DNA of 64,000 nt from Avipropionibacterium sp050157065 (GCA_050157065.1 CP189573.1), one strand, 5' to 3'; counted from the first letter of the stretch, positions 9,807 to 17,912 are shown. Made by a program: numbers and translations. Notes: generated from the letters alone by a model not told the origin.

Positions 9807-9845
9807 CCCACCACGCTAGACGCGCGGTGACGCGGCCGCCAAGGC
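9769..9845 (-). repeat. 77-bp direct repeat, copy 1 (promoter and 5' end of VOC gene)
   Basis: This stretch matches 10616-10692 at 72 of 77 positions and in the same orientation. It holds the VOC promoter (-35 TTGGCG at 9837-9842, -10 TAGCGT at 9813-9818, 18-base spacer, on the minus strand) and the first 13 codons of the VOC gene. Confidence 0.9.
9813..9842 (-). promoter_or_regulatory. Leaderless promoter of the tandem VOC gene
   Basis: On the minus strand TTGGCG, an 18-base spacer and TAGCGT are followed by six bases and the GTG start. The same elements are conserved in the second copy of the repeat. Confidence 0.7.
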
Positions 9846-9883
9846 CAGCACGACATCGACGTGAACCGACGGACGGGCCTGAC

Positions 9884-10609
9884 TCACCGCTCCGTGGTGC
9901 CGGTGCCGACCAGCCAGGCGGCCACCTCGTCCGGGCGGCTGAGGCCGATGCAGTGCCCGCCGGGGATCTCGTCGGGCTCGATGCCCAAGCGCGTCGGCAC
10001 CAGGCGGCGGAGGAAGTCTGCCGGGAAGAACCGGTCGTCACGGGCGAGCAGGTATCGAGTCGGCACGTCGGGCCAGGACTCCAGCGGCCAGGGTGCCACC
10101 ATTGCGGCCGGTGACGGATGGTCACGCTCTCGGGACAGCGCCTGCTCGGCCAGTTCGCGCGGGACGTCGTGGTAGTAGCTGACGTACGGGTCCTGGTGCC
10201 CGGTCAGCCCACCGTCGCGGACGGACTGCTCCTGCAACGCGCGGGTGTACCCGGTGGCCTCCCACCAGTCGTTCGGTGATTCGCCGGGCGTGGGCACCAT
10301 GCCGGCCACCAACGCCAGGCCGGCGACCGGGTACCGTTCGGTGGCCAAGCGGTCGGCCACCAGTGGTGCGGTGAATCCGCCGAACGAGTGGCCGACCACG
10401 ACCAGGTCAGCGGCGTGGCGACGTAGGCCGACAGCTGCGTCGACGGCAGCGACGACGGCGTCGCGGTAGTCCACGAGCGTCGCCGAGTCGGCGTGGGCCG
10501 GAAGGTCGGGGGCGACCACGTCGTGGCCGAACCTGCGGAGCGCACTGGCCACCATGTGCCATGACCACGCCCCGTCCCCGGCTCCGTGGATCAACACGAA
10601 GGTGCTCAC
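9884..10609 (-). CDS. Alpha/beta hydrolase
   Basis: The 241-residue protein is an alpha/beta-fold hydrolase of the esterase type close to salicylate-ester or hydroxynitrile-lyase-like actinobacterial enzymes. It has the oxyanion region FVLIHGAGDGAWSW at the N-terminus, the nucleophile elbow VVGHSFGGF (Ser near 92) and the catalytic His in PGGHCIGLSRPDEVAAWL near the C-terminus. The GTG start overlaps the TGA of a 15-codon minicistron (GTGA) derived from the neighbouring VOC gene. The gene thus uses a borrowed leaderless promoter and coupled translation. The substrate is unknown. Confidence 0.85.
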   Translation of the reverse strand: MSTFVLIHGAGDGAWSWHMVASALRRFGHDVVAPDLPAHADSATLVDYRDAVVAAVDAAVGLRRHAADLVVVGHSFGGFTAPLVADRLATERYPVAGLALVAGMVPTPGESPNDWWEATGYTRALQEQSVRDGGLTGHQDPYVSYYHDVPRELAEQALSRERDHPSPAAMVAPWPLESWPDVPTRYLLARDDRFFPADFLRRLVPTRLGIEPDEIPGGHCIGLSRPDEVAAWLVGTGTTER

Positions 10610-10653
10610 CGCAGCGGGTCGTTCGCGTCGAATCCGACGTTCTCGATGTACAT
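10606..10653 (-). other. 15-codon leader minicistron, remnant of a duplicated VOC 5' end
   Basis: The frame reads MYIENVGFDANDPLR and stops at a TGA that overlaps the GTG of the alpha/beta hydrolase gene. Its first 13 residues differ from the start of the VOC protein at 9806 only at residue 2 (Tyr for Phe). It begins six bases after TAGCGT, so it would be translated from the first base of the mRNA. It most likely couples translation to the hydrolase gene. Confidence 0.7.
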
Positions 10654-10692
10654 CCCGTCACGCTAGCCGCGCGGTGACGCGGCCGCCAAGGC
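10616..10692 (-). repeat. 77-bp direct repeat, copy 2
   Basis: This copy differs from 9769-9845 at five positions. It retains the promoter elements TTGGCG (10684-10689) and TAGCGT (10660-10665) with the same 18-base spacer, and the start codon six bases later. The two copies flank the alpha/beta hydrolase gene. Confidence 0.9.
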
Positions 10693-10720
10693 GTCGACGA
10701 CACGCGGCAGTCACCTGAGC

Positions 10721-10903
10721 TCAGCCGGCTTCCGGCCGGGGACGATGACGGGTGAGCACGAGGCTGATGCTTCCGGTGCAGACGATGTCCTGCCCGTCGG
10801 ACTCCTTGAGGGCGAGGACCTCCTCGACCGGGTCACCGCCCAACACGACCGATCGTTCCCATCCGTCCAGCGTGATGTTCTGCGTCACGATCAGCTTGCG
10901 CAT
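10721..10903 (-). pseudogene. Internally deleted dihydrofolate-reductase-like (RibD C-terminal) gene
   Basis: The 60-codon frame begins MRKLIVTQNITLDG, the exact start of many RibD-C/dihydrofolate reductase-like proteins of about 180-190 residues. It then jumps to VVLGGDPVEEVLALKESDGQDI and GSISL, which belong to the middle of such proteins, and ends LTRHRPRPEAG, which resembles the usual C-terminus. The regions in between, including most of the cofactor-binding fold, are missing. Frame and start site (GAGGAT before ATG) are intact, so a short peptide may still be made, but it cannot fold as the enzyme. Confidence 0.7.
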
Positions 10904-11099
10904 CTGGTCATCCTCCGAGCTGACTCAGCGTCGATGACGCATCATGGGGTCGCCTTCGTCGTGGTGTCCATCGTGTACCCGGGGTGGCGTCGTCGAAACG
11001 GACGTGTCCCACTTGACAGCCCGGCCCGTGTCGACAAAGACTGGGCCGGTCTCAAGCAGCGGGACAACAGCACGCAGGGAACGGCCAAGGAGGCCCCCG

Positions 11100-11330
11100 A
11101 TGAAGGTGCAATTGTCCACAGCGACTGTCCGTCAACTGATCCTCGAGCTCGACCGGGTGGAGAAGGCGATCGGCAGCGCGTCGCTGCACGTCACCGATGC
11201 CGACGGCACGGTGCCGAACCCCGAGCTGGTGCGGCTGGCGTCGGAGGAGTCGGCGATCATCGACCAGCTGGCGACACGACGCAAGGCCCTGCACGACCAG
11301 GACCTCAACGACTGGGGGATGACCGTCTGA
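11100..11330 (+). CDS. Small helical protein, unknown function
   Basis: The 76-residue protein is predicted to be mostly alpha-helical, with two amphipathic stretches (VRQLILELDRVEKAIG and LVRLASEESAIIDQLATRRKALHD) that could form a helical hairpin. AAGGAGG ends six bases before the ATG, which settles the start. No cysteines, membrane segments or catalytic motifs are seen and I do not recognise the family. The 196 bases upstream (10904-11099) hold nothing I can support. It precedes the GAF-ANTAR gene by 112 bases in the same direction. Confidence 0.65.
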   Translation: MKVQLSTATVRQLILELDRVEKAIGSASLHVTDADGTVPNPELVRLASEESAIIDQLATRRKALHDQDLNDWGMTV

Positions 11331-11442
11331 TCGGTGACCACACCGATCCGTCAAAGCCGCGGATCCGGTCGTTCGGGGCTTGCCCTCCCGCTGCGACAGG
11401 GAACCGCGTACCGTTCTGCGCACACCCATGAGGAGGCCTGCC

Positions 11443-12168
11443 ATGCCCGTCCAGAACCCCGGCGATCAGTTCGCCAAGATCGCCCGAGAGCTGCACGAGC
11501 AGCCGTCGCCGGCCACGACGCTGGACCGGGTGGTCGAGCTTGCGGTGGAGTCGATCAAGGGGTGTGATCATGCCGGCATCAGCCTGATCGAACGTCGCCG
11601 GATCACCACCGCCGCCGCCACCGACGACGTCGTCACCGCCGGGGACGCCCAGCAGTACGAGATGGACGAGGGTCCCTGCATGGACAGCATCCGCGACCAG
11701 GAGTCGGTCACCAGCGCGGACCTGTCGGTGGAACAGCGTTGGCCCAACTGGGCACCGTGGGCGAACACCCATCTGGGGGTGGGGAGCATGCTGTGCTTCC
11801 AGCTCTACACCAGCGAGAACAAGTACGGCGCGCTCAACATGTACTCCGACAGTCCCCACGGATTCGACGCCCGCGACCACGCGGTCGGGCTCGCCCTCGC
11901 TGCCCACGCGGCCGTGGCGCTGGCGGCCAGTTCCCACGCCGCCCACCTGGGGGCGGCGCTGCTGAACCGCACCGTGATCGGTCAGGCGGAGGGCATCTTG
12001 ATGGAGCGCTACGGGTTGAGCGCGGATCGGGCCTTCGGCTTCCTGGTCCGGGTCTCCCAGCAGGAGAACCGCCGACTGGCCCTGGTCGCGGAGGACCTGG
12101 TCAACACCCGCAGTACGCCAGGTGACGACGAACCCCAGAAGGGCGTGTTGGCCGGTTCCGAGGCGTGA
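11443..12168 (+). CDS. GAF-ANTAR RNA-binding antiterminator
   Basis: The 241-residue protein has an N-terminal GAF sensor domain (about 20-160, with DHAGISLIERR and DEGPCMDSIRDQE) and a C-terminal ANTAR domain (about 168-225: LLNRTVIGQAEGILMERYGLSADRAFGFLVRVSQ). ANTAR domains bind paired hexaloop RNA hairpins and prevent transcription termination. GAF-ANTAR proteins of this layout are common in actinomycetes and respond to small ligands or redox state. AGGAGG lies six bases before the ATG. The tail after 225 is disordered. Target RNAs are not identified. Confidence 0.9.
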   Translation: MPVQNPGDQFAKIARELHEQPSPATTLDRVVELAVESIKGCDHAGISLIERRRITTAAATDDVVTAGDAQQYEMDEGPCMDSIRDQESVTSADLSVEQRWPNWAPWANTHLGVGSMLCFQLYTSENKYGALNMYSDSPHGFDARDHAVGLALAAHAAVALAASSHAAHLGAALLNRTVIGQAEGILMERYGLSADRAFGFLVRVSQQENRRLALVAEDLVNTRSTPGDDEPQKGVLAGSEA

Positions 12169-12219
12169 GTCGCGGCCACGGGGCGGGTTTCCCGTACGAC
12201 CTCCTCTAAGCTGTCCGCC

Positions 12220-13119
12220 ATGGTCAGCAAGAATGCCCTCACCGCAGCCGGGCTCGGTCTGCTGGCCTTCGTGACCGCGATCCTGGTCGGATTCGCGATG
12301 TTGCACGGCCGCGGCACCGGTCCGGGCTCGGCCGTACCCCAGCCACCACCACCTAGCGCGACCGGGCCGGTCGGCACCAGCACCGGGTCGTCGGGCAGTC
12401 CGTCGGCTGCCGGGACCCCCGGCCCGTCGACGTCGTCGCCCGCCGGGCCAAGCTCGAGCGCCGGGTCGGAGTCGTCGCCGACTGCGGGGTCGGGCAACAG
12501 CGCGGACGAGATCAAGGCCCTGCTCCGCGGTTCGGAGCCGGTGACGGTACTGGTCGTCGGCGATGAGTCCGGTGCCGGATCGAGCCTGTGGGTGCGGAAG
12601 TGGGCCGACGACATCGCCGAGCAGCGGCCGGTGGCCTACCAGCAGTGGGACGGTGACGGATTCGGCAGTGCGCAGAAGCTGGGGGAGGGTTCCGGCGGGG
12701 TGGTGACGATCCGCAACGCCAGCATCTCCGACGCCACGGCCGAGTCGCTCGCCGAGCTGGCGGACGACTTGCTCGACGAAGCGCCGGACGTGGTGATCAT
12801 CAACCTGGCCGCCCACGAGGATCCCGACGACGTCCCGGCCGACATGACCGCCCTGTGGGAGGCGCTGGGCAGCGATGCCCTGGGCGCGGTGGTGCTGCAG
12901 AACTCCCACAAGCAGGGCAACCCGTCACAGCAGGTCGACAACGTGTCGGCGATGCGCGCCTGGGCGGTGGAGGCCAAGCTGCCGACGGTCGACGTGTACG
13001 GCGCCTTCGCACACGACAGCGCCCCGCTGGCGACCCTGCTGGACGGGCAGGGTCAGTTGCCGAACGCCGCCGGGGTCCGACTGTGGGTGTTCACCGTCCA
13101 GTCCGCGATCGGCCCCTGA
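12220..13119 (+). CDS. Membrane-anchored secreted protein with SGNH-like domain
   Basis: The 299-residue protein has an N-terminal membrane anchor (8-30), a long Ser/Pro/Gly/Thr linker (35-90) and an extracytoplasmic domain. The domain opens with VTVLVVGDESGAGSSLWV, like block I of SGNH/GDSL esterases, but the expected catalytic Ser of GDS is Glu. DVVIINLAAHEDP and LGAVVLQNS resemble later SGNH strands. No closing DxxH is obvious, so it may be a non-catalytic relative. Start: TAAGCT seven bases before ATG and no ribosome-binding site, so probably leaderless. It converges with the LCP gene 23 bases on. Confidence 0.6.
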   Translation: MVSKNALTAAGLGLLAFVTAILVGFAMLHGRGTGPGSAVPQPPPPSATGPVGTSTGSSGSPSAAGTPGPSTSSPAGPSSSAGSESSPTAGSGNSADEIKALLRGSEPVTVLVVGDESGAGSSLWVRKWADDIAEQRPVAYQQWDGDGFGSAQKLGEGSGGVVTIRNASISDATAESLAELADDLLDEAPDVVIINLAAHEDPDDVPADMTALWEALGSDALGAVVLQNSHKQGNPSQQVDNVSAMRAWAVEAKLPTVDVYGAFAHDSAPLATLLDGQGQLPNAAGVRLWVFTVQSAIGP

Positions 13120-13142
13120 GGGCAACTCTCCCGGACAGCCCG

Positions 13143-14150
13143 TCACTCCGGAGGCGTGTAGTCCGACATCGTGTCGTTGCGCAGGTGGTCGGACAGCGTC
13201 TTGATGCCCGCCTCGTCGGGCAGCACCACCGCCTGGCCGTCCTCGGTCGTACCGTCACCGGCCACGGGGACCTGCATGGTGACGATGTCTTCGGGTGACA
13301 TCCGGATCGACAGTGCCAGGTCGCGGATGCGTTCATCGGTGAGGCTGGCGTCGACGGTCAGGTTGCGTCCCACCGCCGAGACGAAGGCGGTGAACTTCTC
13401 CGGGTCGGAGATCACGTCGGCGCTGACACCCTTGCTGATGATCGCCTGCACCACCTGTCGCTGCCGTTCGGCGCGGTCCAGATCACCGCGGGGGAGTTGC
13501 TTGCGCTCCCGTACGTAGGCCAGGGCTCGCTGCCCCTCGATGGTGATCTTGCCGGTCTGGAACTCGTGCTCGCCCGACTTGGAGTAGTGCTTGTTGTCGA
13601 CGGTGACACCACCCAGTTCCGTTGTCAGGTTGACGAAACCTTCCATGTCGATGGTGGCGGTGTGGTCGATCTCGACGCCCGTCAGCTCTGCCACGGTCTG
13701 CTTGGCCAGGTCGGAACCGCCGAGGGAGTAGGCGGAGTTGATCTTGTTCTTGCCGTGACCGGGGATCGTCACGTACAGGTCCCGTGGGAACGACACGATG
13801 TAGGCGGACTGCCGGTTGCCGGACAGTTGCACCAGCATCAGCGCGTCGGCGCGACCGCCCTCACCCTCGTGCTGGTCGTCGGATCCGATCAGTAGGAAGT
13901 TGACGGGCTTGCCGTCCGACACCGGCGGCCGGCTCGACTGGCCCGGTACCGGTTCTGTCTCGCGATTGACGTTGGACAAGAAGCTGCGCTCGACGTTCAG
14001 TGCATAGCCGATGAGGACGGCCGGTACGACCAGCAGCACGGTCAGCACACCGATCAGGATCACGACGGTACGGCGTCGGGGCCGCCCAGGGCGGTGGGCC
14101 GGCGCGGCGTCGCCGGGCTGGTCGTCGTGGGTCGACGGACGGTCGTTCAC
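13143..14150 (-). CDS. LytR-CpsA-Psr (LCP) family cell-wall glycopolymer ligase
   Basis: The 335-residue protein has a basic cytoplasmic head, one membrane helix (29-50) and an extracellular LCP domain. LCP proteins transfer lipid-linked polymers, such as teichoic acids, arabinogalactan or capsule, onto peptidoglycan. The core motifs are present: NFLLIGSDDQ with GRADALMLVQL, then SFPRDLYVTIPG holding the pyrophosphate-binding Arg, KINSAYSLGG, and YVRERKQLPRGDLDRAERQRQVV. AAAGGA lies five bases before the GTG start. It could attach the polysaccharide made by the cluster at 18-34 kb, although this is inference. Confidence 0.92.
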   Translation of the reverse strand: MNDRPSTHDDQPGDAAPAHRPGRPRRRTVVILIGVLTVLLVVPAVLIGYALNVERSFLSNVNRETEPVPGQSSRPPVSDGKPVNFLLIGSDDQHEGEGGRADALMLVQLSGNRQSAYIVSFPRDLYVTIPGHGKNKINSAYSLGGSDLAKQTVAELTGVEIDHTATIDMEGFVNLTTELGGVTVDNKHYSKSGEHEFQTGKITIEGQRALAYVRERKQLPRGDLDRAERQRQVVQAIISKGVSADVISDPEKFTAFVSAVGRNLTVDASLTDERIRDLALSIRMSPEDIVTMQVPVAGDGTTEDGQAVVLPDEAGIKTLSDHLRNDTMSDYTPPE

Positions 14151-14303
14151 GGGGTCCTTTCTGTCCGCGCAGGGCGGCTACGCCGGAAGTGAGAGGGGAT
14201 GGAATCGGGAGGTCCGGCACAGCGGGGCGCCGAAGATCCGCCCATCAACAATACGAGCGGCAGCAACACCGGGTTGACATGGTGTGACCTTCATCTCACG
14301 AGT

Positions 14304-14333
14304 TTGCTCGGAGCCGTGGTGCCCGGCTAGTGT
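14304..14333 (+). promoter_or_regulatory. Probable promoter of the truncated ABC-ATPase gene
   Basis: TTGCTC (14304-14309) and TAGTGT (14328-14333) are separated by 18 bases. They lie about 70 bases before the GTG of the ABC ATPase fragment. The surrounding gap 14151-14399 holds no gene; a TTGACA at 14272 has no convincing -10. Confidence 0.4.
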
Positions 14334-14399
14334 CCACCCACAACAGGAACGATAGTTTCAGTCACTGAACCTCTAGCTGTTCCGGGAGTCACAGAATCA

Positions 14400-14510
14400 G
14401 TGCCAGCCGCAGACGCCACCGCACCTGCCCCTGCCCCTGCTCAACCAGTTCTCTCCATCCAAGACTTGATCGTCGAGTTCGACACTCCGGCCGGAGTCCT
14501 GCGTGCCGTT
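14400..14510 (+). pseudogene. 5' fragment of an oligopeptide ABC transporter ATPase (DppD/OppD type)
   Basis: Starting at GTG 14400, 37 codons read as an Ala/Pro-rich head followed by PVLSIQDLIVEFDTPAGVLRAV, the typical first strand of DppD/OppD-type ATPases just before Walker A. After the last codon the match stops: no Walker A follows, and the downstream DNA codes in another frame for the middle of a DUF4838 protein. The ATPase gene has therefore lost everything after its first 25 conserved residues. A promoter is still visible upstream. Confidence 0.7.
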
Positions 14511-16140
14511 CAACGACAATCCGGAGCAGATGTCGTTCTCCCTCGGGGTCAACGACAGCGGGGGTTTCGCCGAGGCAGACCCGGTGGAGCCGTACTACTC
14601 GTGGGTGAATGCGGTCGTCGAACAGGTCAGTGCTGACCATCCGGACAAGTGGTTCGGGCTGCTCGCCTACACCGTCGTGGAGCCGGCTCCGCCGTTTCCG
14701 TTGCATCCCCGTGTCGTGCCGTTCTTCACCCAGGACCGGATGGCGTGGGCCGACCCGCAGGTCGAGGCTGATGCGAAAGAGTTGCTGGAGACCTGGCGCA
14801 CGGTGGCGAGCCAGCTCGGCCTGTACGACTACATCTATGGCTCGCCATACCTGGTGCCTCGGGTCACCCCGCACCTGGCCCAACGCACCTACTCGTACGC
14901 GAAGCGCACTGGCATCATCGCCCAGTACAGCGAGCTGTATCCCAACTGGGGCGAGGGTCCCAAGCCCTGGCTACGGGCCAAGCTGTTGTGGGATCCCGAC
15001 CAGGACGTCGACGCGCTGCTGCAGCACTGGTGCCAGCTCGCGGTCGGAGAAGCCGCCGCACCGTACCTGCAGCAGTACTACGCGTTGTGGGAACAGTTCT
15101 GGACCGAACGGGCGCCGACGACCGAGTGGTTCCAGCCGAAGGGGACCTTCCAGGAGTTCAAGACCGCCGACTACCTCGAGGCAGTCACCGACGAGGACAT
15201 CACCACCAGTCGCACCCTGATCGACGCGGTGCTGGCCCACCCCGGCACACCTGAGCAACAGGCCCGGGCCGAGAAGCTGGCCCGCGCCTTCGACTACTAC
15301 GAGGTCAGTGCGCTCAGCTACCCGCGCGACGTGCCCCCGCCGCAGACCGAGCAGGACACGTTGGCCCTGCTGACCACACTGGAGGCGGGCTGGGCTGGCC
15401 GGGTCGCCGCCGTGCAGCTCCGGGAGGACCTGATCGAGGAGTTCGCCAGTGACCCCGTGCTCGTGCAGCCGATCGCCCCGACGCGTGGCCTGCTCTGGGG
15501 TGCGTGGAACCAGGCGGAGTTCTGGGGCATCGTCGACTACCTCGTCGCCCAGGAGCCTTCCGGCGGCGCGGTGACGGACTGGTTGGAGGCCCGCGCCACC
15601 GCCGACGAATCCACCCAGTTCACCGAGTTCGTCCAACTCGCCCTCGGTGCAGCGAGAGGGACACTCCCGTCGCTCACGGCCAACACGTCATTCGAGGACG
15701 GAACGCACTGGTTCCTGTGGGTGGCAAACCGGGGCGAGCTCGTGCGCTCCACCGCACAGTCGCACACAGGCGGGTCCAGCGTGGTCGCCCGTGCACTCGA
15801 ACGGGGCGGGCCAGCTCAGCACTTCCCGGTCAAGCCGGGCCTCATCATCACCCGGGCCCACGTCCTCGCGCCGGCCGGCGGCACCTACACCGGACGGGTG
15901 AACTTCGCGATGAACCTGAGGAACAGTACCGGTGCTCAGATCGGGGTGCTGAGCGGCAACCTCCTCCTCATCCAGCCCGACCAGGTCGGAGAGTGGTTCA
16001 CCGTCGACAGCATCAGCACCATCCCCGAGACGATCAACGGACAGGCCGTGACCGAGGCACAGTACGTGCTCACCCTGGACGACTTCGTGGACGCCCCGGA
16101 GGTCTACGTCGACGACATCGTGGTCCATCAGGCTCCGTGA
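14503..16140 (+). pseudogene. DUF4838-family protein lacking its N-terminal part
   Basis: The 545-residue reading frame matches the middle and C-terminal parts of DUF4838 proteins, large glycosidase-like proteins often linked to plant or host glycan use: SFSLGVNDSGGFAE, WVNAVVEQ, LAYTVVEP, YSELYPNWGEGPKPW, KLLWDPDQDVDALL. The C-terminal 140 residues form a beta-rich carbohydrate-binding-like domain. Intact members carry several hundred more residues in front. The frame opens at a GTG that lies within the ABC-ATPase fragment, exactly at the junction, and has no ribosome-binding site. It is probably a truncated gene, though the frame is otherwise intact. Confidence 0.7.
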
Positions 16141-16152
16141 GCCTGAGCCTGA

Positions 16153-16551
16153 TCACAAGTACCGACGGATGTCGCCGTCCGAGGTCGGGTTGTCGTGCAA
16201 CCAGCGGGTGAACTCGGCTGGATGACGCCGCTCGAACTCGTCGAGGTACGACTGGCGCAGCGCCGCCAGCTCGGCACGCTCACCGGGTCGGGTGCTGCGT
16301 CCCAACAGCTCGTGGCTGAGCCGCCAGGCGCGGCTCAGCTCCTGGTCGGACATGTCGCGTGCCGGCACGGACGCCAGCAGCTGTGCCCGGGTCATCGGAC
16401 CGGATGTCGGTTGCAGACCCGTTGGCGTGACCCCCGGGGTGACCGGACGGTGCCGGTGGGAACGTCGGGCCGGCAGCAGCACGATGCAGGTGATCACGAC
16501 GGCGGCCAGCATCACGATCGTGAGCACGATGTCGATCAGCACCATGATCAT
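16153..16551 (-). CDS. Small membrane protein, unknown function
   Basis: The 132-residue protein has one N-terminal membrane helix (2-27) followed by a His/Arg/Pro-rich segment and a soluble helical tail containing MSDQELSRAWRLSHELL and RQSYLDEFERRHPAEFTRWL. The start is fixed by AGGAGG six bases before ATG 16551. It follows the terC-like gene by 18 bases on the same strand and so probably shares its manganese-riboswitch leader. I do not recognise the family; context suggests a link to metal or membrane homeostasis, which is inference. Confidence 0.7.
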   Translation of the reverse strand: MIMVLIDIVLTIVMLAAVVITCIVLLPARRSHRHRPVTPGVTPTGLQPTSGPMTRAQLLASVPARDMSDQELSRAWRLSHELLGRSTRPGERAELAALRQSYLDEFERRHPAEFTRWLHDNPTSDGDIRRYL

Positions 16552-16569
16552 GGCCGGCCTCCTCTCGGA

Positions 16570-17667
16570 TCATTGCGGCGATCTGGACGACCCCGCGGTG
16601 GGTTGGGAGCTGTCGTCCCCGGCGGCTGCCGGGCCGTCCGCTGACCGAGGGCCGTGGTTCGACGTCGGCTCGTCGGTCTCGTCGGACGTGGGTTCGCTGT
16701 TGCGCTGGACGCGGGTCTTGCGCAGGCTCAACACGGTGGCGACCGCGATCGTGGCGCCGATGAACAGCAGCGAGAACCAGATCGGGATCTCGGGCACCCA
16801 CAGCAGGGGTTCGCCGCCGTTGATGAACGGCACCTCGTTCACGTGCAGGGCGTGGAAGGCGAGCTTGACGCCGATGAAGGCGAGGATGACCGCCAGACCC
16901 TGGGCGAGGTAGACCAGCCGTTCGAGCAGCCCTCCGACCAGGAAGTACAGCTGTCGCAGCCCCATCAGCGCGAACGCGTTGGCGGTGAAGACGATGTAGG
17001 CCTCGTTGGTGAGCCCGTAGATGGCGGGGATCGAGTCGACCGCGAACACCAGGTCGACCACACCGATGGCGACGATCGCGAGCACGATCGGGGTGAGGTG
17101 CCGGCGGCCGTCGATCTTCACGCTCAACTGGCCGTCGTGGTAGTCGTCGGTGAAGGGAAGGACGCGCCGGATCAGCTTGATCGCGCGGGACTGGGTCGGG
17201 TTGCTGTCGTGGTCGGCACCGAAGGCCTGCCGGTAGGCCAGGTAGAGCAGCAGCAGCGCCATGAAGTAGAAGACCCAGGAGAAGTTCTGGATCACGACCG
17301 CGCCGACGGCGATGAACGCGCCGCGCAGCACCAGGGCGATCACGATGCCGATCATCAGCAGCTTCTGCTGGTACTTCCGGGGCACCCCGAAGGAGGTGAT
17401 GATCAACAAGAACACGAACAGGTTGTCGACCGACAGTGCCTTCTCGGTGAGGTAGCCGGCGAAGTACTCCCCGCCGTACGTCCAGCCCGAGACGAGGCCG
17501 ATGCCCACCCCGAACAGCAGGGCCAGGCCGATGTAGAAGGCGGACCAGCGGGCGGCCTCACCCATGGTCGGCTCGTGCGGCTTGCGCACGTGGATGAAGA
17601 ACTCGACGACGAAGAAGGCGACGGTCACCGCGAGAGTGATGCCCCACACCAAGGGGGAGATGTTCAC
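16570..17667 (-). CDS. TerC-family integral membrane protein (Alx/YkoY type), likely metal exporter
   Basis: The 365-residue protein has about nine membrane helices and the TerC core with conserved acidic residues inside helices: EKALSVDNLFVFLLI and AIVAIGVVDLVFAVDSIPAI, the paired helix signature of the family. TerC proteins such as Alx, MeeF and YkoY export or handle Mn2+ or load it into secreted enzymes. The C-terminal 50 residues are a disordered Ser/Asp/Pro tail. The GTG at 17667 is preferred over an upstream ATG because GGAG lies five bases before it and the helix begins at once. A yybP-ykoY riboswitch precedes it. Confidence 0.9.
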   Translation of the reverse strand: MNISPLVWGITLAVTVAFFVVEFFIHVRKPHEPTMGEAARWSAFYIGLALLFGVGIGLVSGWTYGGEYFAGYLTEKALSVDNLFVFLLIITSFGVPRKYQQKLLMIGIVIALVLRGAFIAVGAVVIQNFSWVFYFMALLLLYLAYRQAFGADHDSNPTQSRAIKLIRRVLPFTDDYHDGQLSVKIDGRRHLTPIVLAIVAIGVVDLVFAVDSIPAIYGLTNEAYIVFTANAFALMGLRQLYFLVGGLLERLVYLAQGLAVILAFIGVKLAFHALHVNEVPFINGGEPLLWVPEIPIWFSLLFIGATIAVATVLSLRKTRVQRNSEPTSDETDEPTSNHGPRSADGPAAAGDDSSQPTAGSSRSPQ

Positions 17668-17695
17668 GGAGGCTCCAAGGGGGGTCGGAACGGAC

Positions 17696-17791
17696 CAAGG
17701 TCTCATCTGCCCTGAGGATCCAGGACCAGCGCTCCGGGCACCGATGGCGTTGCCGAAATGACGAAGCGACTGCGAGTGATTACTCCCCTTG
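17696..17791 (-). ncRNA. yybP-ykoY manganese riboswitch
   Basis: On the minus strand the leader of the TerC gene reads CAAGGGGAGTAATCACTCGC near 17792-17773, later TTCGTCATTTCGG and finally TGAGACCTTGG at 17704-17694. CAAGG/CCTTG form the closing stem P1. The AGGGGAGTA element, the CGTCAT loop element and the GAGACC close are those of the yybP-ykoY class that senses Mn2+. Presence directly before a TerC gene is the classic arrangement. Binding of Mn2+ normally switches expression on. A covariance-model search would confirm it. Confidence 0.8.
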
Positions 17792-17844
17792 CAGCAACCA
17801 GCCTACAGCCGCCACCCCGAAATCACGATTCGCGAGCCCCGCCC

Positions 17845-17898
17845 CGCCCCTCGAGCTTGTCGAGAGGCCCACGCCCCTCGAGCCTGTCGAGAGGCCCG
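17845..17898. repeat. 27-bp tandem repeat with CTCGA/TCGAG arms
   Basis: Two copies of a 27-base unit containing CCCCTCGAGCyTGTCGAGAGG lie in tandem before the acetyltransferase gene. Related single copies occur near 8628, 36056, 36612 and 56818, so this is a short scattered repeat of the genome with a small inverted repeat in each copy. The second copy runs up to the -10 of the next gene. Confidence 0.7.
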
Positions 17899-17912
17899 AT
17901 AGCGTGTGCCGC

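Noticed and set aside
10925..11119. 64-codon minus-strand frame upstream of the small helical protein
   Set aside because: There is no ribosome-binding site and no family similarity, and it overlaps the start region of the plus-strand gene at 11100.
14272..14277. Perfect TTGACA as a promoter -35
   Set aside because: No acceptable -10 lies 16-19 bases downstream; TTGCTC/TAGTGT at 14304-14333 is better.
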